Positions 1-4,692 of a stretch of DNA of 6,328 nucleotides are shown piece after piece (within the stretch, counting starts at the first letter, position 1; each line of letters starts with the position of its first letter). The translations under genes and the position numbers were made by a program. The notes under the pieces are model-generated. The model worked only from the letters and a program-made list of their open reading frames with translations, made no database searches and was not told the DNA's origin. Source of the stretch: an uncultured bacterium (lineage in GTDB: Bacteria > Verrucomicrobiota > Kiritimatiellia > RFP12 > UBA1067); the NCBI GenBank assembly GCA_902779075.1, contig CACZAK010000299.1, positions 1 to 6,328 on the forward strand, read 5' to 3'.

Positions 1-482
1 TGGACGGACTCCTTGTTCGAGGAGTCGAAGTGCCAGACGGCGTTGTAGCCGGCGGACGTCCAGACGTCAGAGGCGGCGACTTCGGGGAGCGCCGAGACGC
101 CGTTGGTGCCATAGTACATCGTGAATGTCGTGTCCGCGCCATGCGCAAGCGTCGAGACGCAAACCCAGACCATAGACGTACCAGAAGTGCTCCACGTGTC
201 TATTTCGTGGGCGATGAGGTTGCCGCCTGCGTCGGCGAAACGGAGGTCGGAGCCGTCCGTCGCGCAGTTAGCATATGAGAAGCCAGAAGGCGCCCCCTCG
301 GAGAACTTCACGAGAACCGGGAAGTTTGAAAGGTCCGTTTCGCCGGTATAGCCCGTCGTTCCCGAGACCGTGACGACGCTCTGCTTGGCGAAGAGAGCCG
401 TATTGAGTTTCGCCGCGTAAACGGATGAAACAGCGGCGAGCGCCGCGATGGTGCAGAGAACCGATTTCATAAGTGTTTTCAT
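1..482 (-). CDS. Secreted DUF2341-domain surface protein, N-terminal part (3' end beyond window)
   Basis: Reading leftwards from the ATG at 482 the frame stays open to the window edge (160 codons plus two bases), so only the N-terminus is seen. Residues 1-23 form a classic signal peptide (basic MKTLMK start, Ala/Val-rich core, VYA cleavage site), so the protein is exported. Residues about 50-126 match my memory of DUF2341: FPVLVKF, then DLRFADAGG, HEIDTW, MVWVCVSTL and a closing YYGTNG. The last residues (NAVWHFD) look like the start of the concanavalin A/LamG-like jelly roll that often follows DUF2341. The start at 482 is preferred over the internal Met at 470 because AAGGAAG lies five bases upstream and the positive charge and hydrophobic core are then complete. 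It is divergent from the regulator at 636, which may control it (inference). The biochemical role of DUF2341 is unknown; glycan or surface binding is a guess. Confidence 0.85.
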   Translation of the reverse strand, partial: MKTLMKSVLCTIAALAAVSSVYAAKLNTALFAKQSVVTVSGTTGYTGETDLSNFPVLVKFSEGAPSGFSYANCATDGSDLRFADAGGNLIAHEIDTWSTSGTSMVWVCVSTLAHGADTTFTMYYGTNGVSALPEVAASDVWTSAGYNAVWHFDSSNKESV

Positions 483-487
483 GCTAA

Positions 488-494
488 CTTCCTT
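488..494 (-). promoter_or_regulatory. Shine-Dalgarno sequence of the DUF2341 gene
   Basis: On the minus strand this reads AAGGAAG and lies five bases before the ATG at 482. It decides the start: the in-frame Met at 470 has no such site at a usual distance. Confidence 0.7.
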
Positions 495-508
495 TTGTGG
501 CTTTCGCT

Positions 509-527
509 TTGATTATCAGTTTATCAA
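509..527. promoter_or_regulatory. Operator-like inverted/direct repeat in the divergent promoter region
   Basis: TTGAT (509-513) and ATCAA (523-527) form a perfect five-base dyad around nine bases. The same stretch holds a direct repeat of TTATCA (513-518 and 521-526) with an eight-base period. It overlaps the putative -10 of the DUF2341 gene. AraC-family proteins usually bind direct repeats, so a binding site for the adjacent regulator is possible, but in AT-rich DNA such short repeats also arise by chance. Confidence 0.3.
512..517 (-). promoter_or_regulatory. Possible -10 element of the DUF2341 gene
   Basis: The minus strand reads GATAAT, five of six matches to TATAAT. Transcription would begin near 505 and give a leader of about 20-25 bases that holds the ribosome binding site. 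No good -35 hexamer is seen 16-18 bases upstream, so the promoter may be weak or activator-dependent. This is pattern matching only. Confidence 0.35.
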
Positions 528-585
528 ATCTACGCACCCATACATACATTTTCTTACACAACAAACTACAATTTTATGCTCACAA

Positions 586-602
586 GACAATTTGCATTTG
601 TC
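586..602. promoter_or_regulatory. Dyad overlapping the regulator's -35 region
   Basis: GACAA (586-590) and TTGTC (598-602) form a perfect five-base inverted repeat with a seven-base centre. The right arm coincides with the putative -35 hexamer at 598-603, a position expected for a repressor or autoregulatory site. It does not resemble the other dyad at 509-527, so one protein binding both is not supported by sequence. Confidence 0.25.
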
Positions 603-626
603 CGTTCGCCGAAAATTATGTATAAT
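598..626 (+). promoter_or_regulatory. Sigma-70-like promoter of the regulator gene
   Basis: TTGTCC (598-603, four of six matches to TTGACA) is followed after exactly 17 bases by a perfect TATAAT (621-626). The predicted transcription start is near 633, only about three bases before the ATG at 636. The message would therefore be leaderless or nearly so, which fits the absence of any Shine-Dalgarno sequence before 636. Confidence 0.6.
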
Positions 627-635
627 CTTCTCATC

Positions 636-1841
636 ATGGAAAAGAAGACCGACTTGCGATCAAAGTGGGTTGTAATCACGGCGGGGACGAACATCTTCGA
701 CGCGGAATTCCGCGCGGGAGCGCTCGAACTCGCCCACGAGCACGGGTTCCACAACATACGCCTGCGGATCGACGGCGAAATCCTGAAGAGGGACTACCTG
801 AAGAGCGAGTTGTTCAGGTCCGGCAACGGCGGAATCATCTGCCACCCGACAGACGTCTCCATGATACGGTACACAGCCAAGGCCGGCACACCCATGATCC
901 TTCTCGGGGAATGGGCCGTAGAGGAATGGCGCAAGGCCACCGGCGGACATGTCGCGATATGCTCAGTGGACAACGAGGGCATCGGGCAGCTGGCCGCAGA
1001 CTATCTTTACGGACAGCACCGATTCAAGAGCTTCGTTTTCGCGGACTACACTGACGACACACTTTGGAACTGGTGGAGCACTCGTCGCTACAAGTCATTC
1101 GCCACCACAATCACCGCACACGGACATGTCGGCGAAGTGCGTCACATCCCCGTGTCGCCATCGACACCTGACGAGGACGCAAAGCACTTCATCGAGGACA
1201 TAAAGGACCTGCCGCGCCCGATTGCCGTATTCGCCTGCAACGACATAGTCGCGAAGGATGTCGTCGACTTCCTAGAACTTGCCTCAGTCCGCATTCCTTC
1301 AGAAGTAGCCGTTCTCGGCGTAGACGACCAGCGCGAAATCTGCGAAACGGCCGCCGTGAAGCTCTCGTCCATAAGAGTCGAACACAAGCGGCTCGGACGC
1401 ACAGCGATGACCTTGATGCTACGCATGCTCCAGGGCGGCGAACATCACGACAAGACCATCTTATGTCCGGCGGTGCGCGTGATCGAGCGAGAGTCCACGC
1501 GCAGGCTCGCGCCTTCCAATCCACGCGTCGCGGCTGCGCTGGACTTCATCCGTGCGACGGATCCGAGGAAGCTGTCGGCAGAAAACGTGTCGGCGGCGAG
1601 CAACTCGTCACACTCGTACCTCTCGAAAAGCTTCAAGAGGGAAACGGGCATGACGATCATGGACGCAATTCACGAGAAGATACTCGACGAGACGAAGCGA
1701 CTTCTCACGGAGACGGACATTCCCGTCGCGGCAATCGCCGAGGAAATGGGATTCAACAACCCGTCGGGCCTGTACGCGCTCTTCAAGCGCAAGACTGGCT
1801 CAACGATGTCCGAGTTCCGCAAGAACCGCCCGCTGCTGTAG
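636..1841 (+). CDS. XylR-type transcriptional regulator (PBP-like sensor + AraC DNA-binding domain)
   Basis: A 401-residue protein, close to the length of E. coli XylR (about 390), with the same two-part layout. Residues about 10-290 are a LacI/periplasmic-binding-protein-like sensor: SVDNEGIGQLAADYL (110-124), PIAVFACNDIVAKDVVDFL (195-213), IPSEVAVLGVDD (220-231) and LSSIRVEHKRLG (243-254) are its typical conserved segments. Residues about 299-396 are an AraC domain with two helix-turn-helix motifs, the first ending in SYLSKSFKRETG (327-338), the second around IAEEMGFNNPSGLYALFKRKTG (367-388). It has no signal peptide and should act in the cytoplasm as a ligand-responsive DNA-binding protein. 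The start at 636 is chosen because the sensor core begins about ten residues later; in-frame ATGs at 576 and 618 lie upstream of or within the promoter and lack ribosome binding sites. The ligand is probably a sugar by family, but cannot be told from sequence. Divergent from the DUF2341 gene, a likely target (inference). Confidence 0.9.
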   Translation: MEKKTDLRSKWVVITAGTNIFDAEFRAGALELAHEHGFHNIRLRIDGEILKRDYLKSELFRSGNGGIICHPTDVSMIRYTAKAGTPMILLGEWAVEEWRKATGGHVAICSVDNEGIGQLAADYLYGQHRFKSFVFADYTDDTLWNWWSTRRYKSFATTITAHGHVGEVRHIPVSPSTPDEDAKHFIEDIKDLPRPIAVFACNDIVAKDVVDFLELASVRIPSEVAVLGVDDQREICETAAVKLSSIRVEHKRLGRTAMTLMLRMLQGGEHHDKTILCPAVRVIERESTRRLAPSNPRVAAALDFIRATDPRKLSAENVSAASNSSHSYLSKSFKRETGMTIMDAIHEKILDETKRLLTETDIPVAAIAEEMGFNNPSGLYALFKRKTGSTMSEFRKNRPLL

Positions 1842-1865
1842 ACAAAGAGACGCAAAACACAAGGA

Positions 1866-1887
1866 GACGCAGCATCCCTGCTGCGTC
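1866..1887. terminator. Hairpin between convergent genes, probable bidirectional terminator
   Basis: GACGCAGCA (1866-1874) and TGCTGCGTC (1879-1887) pair perfectly over nine bases around a TCCC loop. The site lies between the regulator stop at 1841 and the remnant's end at 1898. On the minus strand the stem is followed by a T-rich stretch (TCCTTGTGTTTT, down to about 1854), so it fits a terminator best in that direction; on the plus strand there is no T run. GAGACGCA occurs twice (1847-1854 and 1864-1871), the second copy overlapping the left arm. Confidence 0.6.
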
Positions 1888-1897
1888 AATCCAGCTG

Positions 1898-2470
1898 TCA
1901 GAAGAACCTTTCCGCCTCGCACGAAAAGAACGTTTCCGGAGCCATGCCTTGCCCTCCTATCAGATAGGGCTTTGCACGGGCATACCTGGCCTTGAACTCC
2001 TTCATTCCCGAAACGCTGTCCGCATCCGCTGTCTTAACTTCCATCGCGACGAGTCCATCGCCTTTGCTCAGGACGAAGTCGACTTCCTTGTTGCCCGCGT
2101 TCCAGTATCGCAGCTGGATGTCGTGTCTGCGGCAGCTCGGCATGAGTCGAGCACCAACCGCAGACACAAAGAGGTGTCCCCATAGTTCATGGCGAGAACG
2201 GAGCTCATTGAATCCATATGGGAGCATCGCAGTCATCAACGCTGTGTTGCAGACCGCCAGTCTGGGGCTGGACGCCTTGACCCGTACTATCTCTTCATAG
2301 TATTTCTCTATCCCCATGACCAGACCCGCCTCGCCAAGGAGCGCGAGGTAATGCGCAAGCGTTGTGTCGTTTCCAGCGTCTTGAAGCTGTCCAAGCATTT
2401 TCTGATAGGACAGAATCTTGCCGGAATACGTACAGGCCAGCGCAATGAGCTGACGCAGGCTACACGAACA
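1898..2470 (-). pseudogene. C-terminal remnant of a DUF4143 AAA-family ATPase
   Basis: The frame reads from just after an in-frame TAA (2471-2473) to TGA at 1898. Residues match the DUF4143 half of the common AAA_14-DUF4143 ATPases: YSGKILSYQKMLGQLQDAG and TLAHYLALLGEAGLV, followed by SSPRLAVCNTALMTA. The closing part has EVDFVL and MEVKT, an arrangement resembling the D...ExK core of PD-(D/E)XK nuclease-like folds. Full proteins of this family are near 400 residues with a Walker-type ATPase first; here no P-loop is found in any frame upstream, and the similarity stops near 2459. The ATG at 2398 would give 166 residues but has no ribosome binding site and starts inside the domain. I read it as a decayed 5'-truncated gene. 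The remaining domain has no internal stop, so the truncation may be recent or a short product may still be made. Confidence 0.75.
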
Positions 2471-2481
2471 TTAACCACCTC

Positions 2482-2514
2482 TGTTCCGCTAACTGACAAT
2501 TGCCAGTCGGAACA
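2482..2514. repeat. 33-base imperfect inverted repeat next to the truncation point
   Basis: TGTTCCG (2482-2488) pairs with CGGAACA (2508-2514). Inside, ACTG (2492-2495) pairs with CAGT (2504-2507) around CAATTG, itself a palindrome, with one A/C mismatch. A CTA bulge on the left breaks the stem. No T run follows on either strand, so an intrinsic terminator is unlikely. It sits about 10-25 bases beyond the open frame of the DUF4143 remnant and could be an end of a small mobile element or a protein-binding site. Confidence 0.5.
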
Positions 2515-2529
2515 ACTGCATTTCCTTGT

Positions 2530-2558
2530 CGCTGTGTGGCGCAGCGCGTTTCACAGCG
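2530..2558. repeat. Small inverted repeat downstream of the subtilase gene
   Basis: CGCTGTG (2530-2536) and CACAGCG (2552-2558) form a seven-base stem with a 15-base loop. No T run follows on either strand. It may be a weak, possibly Rho-assisted, 3' end structure for the minus-strand subtilase transcript. The rest of the gene-free stretch 2471-2727 shows nothing recognisable beyond this and the palindrome at 2482-2514. Confidence 0.3.
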
Positions 2559-2727
2559 ATTCGTGGTCGCGCGTAAGCGCTCCTTGCGCATTGACTTCGC
2601 ATAAATATCCCGTCGCACCCTTGCTATTTGCAGACAGGCGCCGCAGCAGACGATCGGCTTTCGGGCGCCGCGCATCTCTGCGGACACGACGGAAACGCAC
2701 CCCTGCCAGCCAAGCGAAGCGCCGCTA

Positions 2728-4692
2728 CTACCGTTCGAGCTGCGTGCCGTTGACAATCGGCGCGGACGAGGCGACGACGATCAGGAACTGCGAGGAAGCT
2801 TCGCCCACCTCGAGTTCAAAGGTGATCGGCTCGCCCGTGCCGGGCAGAGACTCCTTTGCCGTAAACGTCTTGCGGTCGAGCGTGGCGCTCGTGAACGCAG
2901 TGTAGTAAACGCCGCTCACCGTCTCGGCAACAGACGCCGAGAGGACACCGTTTTCGAGAACGAGCGCTGGCACGGTCTTCCCTCCCGACGTGTAACCCGC
3001 GATGCGCGGAAGCTTGCCGCCCAGTAATTCTTCCAGCGTCGGCGCAACAGTTCCGAAGCTCTCGCAGAACTCGCCAAAAAACGCCGCAATCTCCGAATCG
3101 CCAAAGAAGACTATTTCACGTATGTCGCCACCCGACGTCATCTCAAACCACTCGACGCCATTCGCAGAAAGCACCTTGCCGTCAATGGAGTAGCGAACAC
3201 GGCGCGACTCGGCACTACCCTCCTCGAGATCGATTCGCACCCTGCGCGAAAGGCCGTCCGTCGGCTCAAGACCCACGCTCGACACATCCTTCCATCCGCT
3301 CTTGTCCAGGAGCCTGAAGCTGCGTCCAGTTCCATCTTCATTGGCGGCAAGATAGATCATAGACTTGTCGCTCGCATCAGGCGTCGGCTCCGATTCAGTC
3401 ACATGGAACGTCATCTGAATCTCAACATACGCGTTCGACTCACAGAACCCCACCACACCAGGAAAATAATTCGTGTCAGGGGCGAAAACTCCGCCAACAC
3501 AGTCCACTGTGAACCAGCTGTTGGTCGGAGTAAAACCCTCTCCGCCTTCGCCACCACCACCTTCGTTGCCGCCACCTTCTGGATCATCTTCAGTATCCGC
3601 TTCACTCTCGCTGCCCTTCGCGACAACATCAACGCGCAAGCGGCAGATGGTTTCGCGCTCGCGGTTGCGGCCATCGTAGACGAGGAACTTTCCTGTCGCA
3701 GTCGACGACGGCGCGGTCAGCGCCTGGTCGAGCCCAATGGGCCGGAAATCGACCGTGTTGCCGCAGTACCAGTAGAGGTTGGTGTCGGAAGCGTTCGCGG
3801 GAACGAGCGTGTACTTGAGCTTGCGCGTCTCGCCAGGATACATCTTGATTTCGTAGCGGCTATACTGCGAATTCCACTCAAGCCCCTTATTCGAGAGTGT
3901 TGCGGAAGTCGTCTTAACATAGCTCGCCTTCTCCGCGTCGATCTGGGCCTGCGTTTTGTAGTTTGCGGGAATCGCGCCCGCCTGGAGGAGTCCGTTGCCC
4001 CAGACCTTCGAGGGCCCGTCGGAAAGCTTTACACAGTTCGTCTTGAGAATCTCGTAGAGCTCATCGCGCGTGAGAGCCGGGTTCTGCTGCAGGTAGAGGG
4101 CGCAGATCGCCGTCGCCATCGGCGCGGCGAAGGAGGATCCGCCGTTCGTGCCCGTCGCGCCCGTGTCGCTCGTGTAGAGCGGAACGTTCTGCCCGAACGC
4201 CGCAAAGTCCTTCGCCCAGTTGTCGTTCAGGCCGGCGGACGTGCGGTCCTGCTTGAGACCGGCGATGTTGATGACGCCGTCGATGTCCTGCGGGAAGGAA
4301 AGCGTCTCGTTCGGCGCGTTGCCGCCGGCCGCTACGAGAATCAACCCCTGCGCGAGCATCTCGCGGATCTGCGTTGTCGCCCACGCGAGTTGCTGCTCCG
4401 TGTAGTAGAACGGCGTGTATCCGCCGCTGAAGTTTACGACGCGGCAGCCGTTCGTGAAGCACCACCAGATGCCGTTGATGTCGTCGACGAATCCGCTACC
4501 GTTGTAGGCGTAGAGCGTGCACTCGGGCGCGATGCCGAACTTGTCGGACTTGATGATCGAGGCGACGCCGAGTCCGTGTGACTCAGTCTGCGACGTATCG
4601 CCACCTAAGACGTCAATCGCCATGTTCGTGACCGAGCCGTTTACAATCGGGCGAATCCCCGTGTCGACCATGCCGACCTTGACGCCCTTCAT
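2728..4692 (-). CDS. Subtilisin-like S8 serine protease domain with C-terminal jelly-roll-like tail (downstream frame of a split gene)
   Basis: 654 codons from ATG 4692 to tandem stops TAG TAG (2725-2730). The catalytic domain spans residues about 1-245. Asp10 lies in VGMVDTGI, His39 in ESHGLGVAS, oxyanion Asn125 in AAGGN and Ser187 in GGSSFAAPMATA, all in canonical subtilase order, so activity is plausible. After it come a beta-rich stretch (about 255-360), an acidic and Gly-rich linker (about 361-387, GGGNEGGGGEGGEG) and a tail (about 390-654) with a concanavalin/LamG-like look (RRVRYSIDGKVL, IREIVFFGD) and a final beta region. There is no sorting signal or membrane anchor. As it stands the frame lacks a signal peptide and prodomain and starts directly at the first catalytic strand, while only a weak GGGA precedes the ATG. 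The upstream minus-strand frame overlaps it by 80 bases and leads into it if one G is removed at 4685-4687, so it is best viewed as the C-terminal part of that protein. The ATG at 4692 is probably not a natural start. Confidence 0.85.
   Translation of the reverse strand: MKGVKVGMVDTGIRPIVNGSVTNMAIDVLGGDTSQTESHGLGVASIIKSDKFGIAPECTLYAYNGSGFVDDINGIWWCFTNGCRVVNFSGGYTPFYYTEQQLAWATTQIREMLAQGLILVAAGGNAPNETLSFPQDIDGVINIAGLKQDRTSAGLNDNWAKDFAAFGQNVPLYTSDTGATGTNGGSSFAAPMATAICALYLQQNPALTRDELYEILKTNCVKLSDGPSKVWGNGLLQAGAIPANYKTQAQIDAEKASYVKTTSATLSNKGLEWNSQYSRYEIKMYPGETRKLKYTLVPANASDTNLYWYCGNTVDFRPIGLDQALTAPSSTATGKFLVYDGRNRERETICRLRVDVVAKGSESEADTEDDPEGGGNEGGGGEGGEGFTPTNSWFTVDCVGGVFAPDTNYFPGVVGFCESNAYVEIQMTFHVTESEPTPDASDKSMIYLAANEDGTGRSFRLLDKSGWKDVSSVGLEPTDGLSRRVRIDLEEGSAESRRVRYSIDGKVLSANGVEWFEMTSGGDIREIVFFGDSEIAAFFGEFCESFGTVAPTLEELLGGKLPRIAGYTSGGKTVPALVLENGVLSASVAETVSGVYYTAFTSATLDRKTFTAKESLPGTGEPITFELEVGEASSQFLIVVASSAPIVNGTQLER

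Noticed and set aside
576..635. Upstream start for the regulator at 576 or 618
   Set aside because: These Mets lie within or before the promoter elements, lack ribosome binding sites, and add residues that do not belong to the sensor core.
1463..2185. Plus-strand 240-codon open frame spanning the end of the regulator and the remnant
   Set aside because: It runs through the AraC domain in another frame, across the terminator hairpin and antisense to the DUF4143 remnant, with no family resemblance.
2637..2669. GGCGCC pair (2637-2642 and 2664-2669) as a terminator of the subtilase gene
   Set aside because: Only six bases pair around a 21-base loop, there is no T run, and GGCGCC is itself palindromic and common in GC-rich DNA.
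2189..2905. Plus-strand 238-codon open frame over the gene-free stretch
   Set aside because: It covers the DUF4143 remnant, the two inverted repeats and the subtilase end in antisense, with Arg/Ser-rich sequence and no motif.
3403..4581. Long plus-strand open frame opposite the subtilase
   Set aside because: It is antisense to a clearly coding protease with catalytic motifs, its translation is Arg/Val/Ala/Glu-rich low-complexity sequence, and it has no recognisable domain. GC-biased third codon positions readily create such frames.
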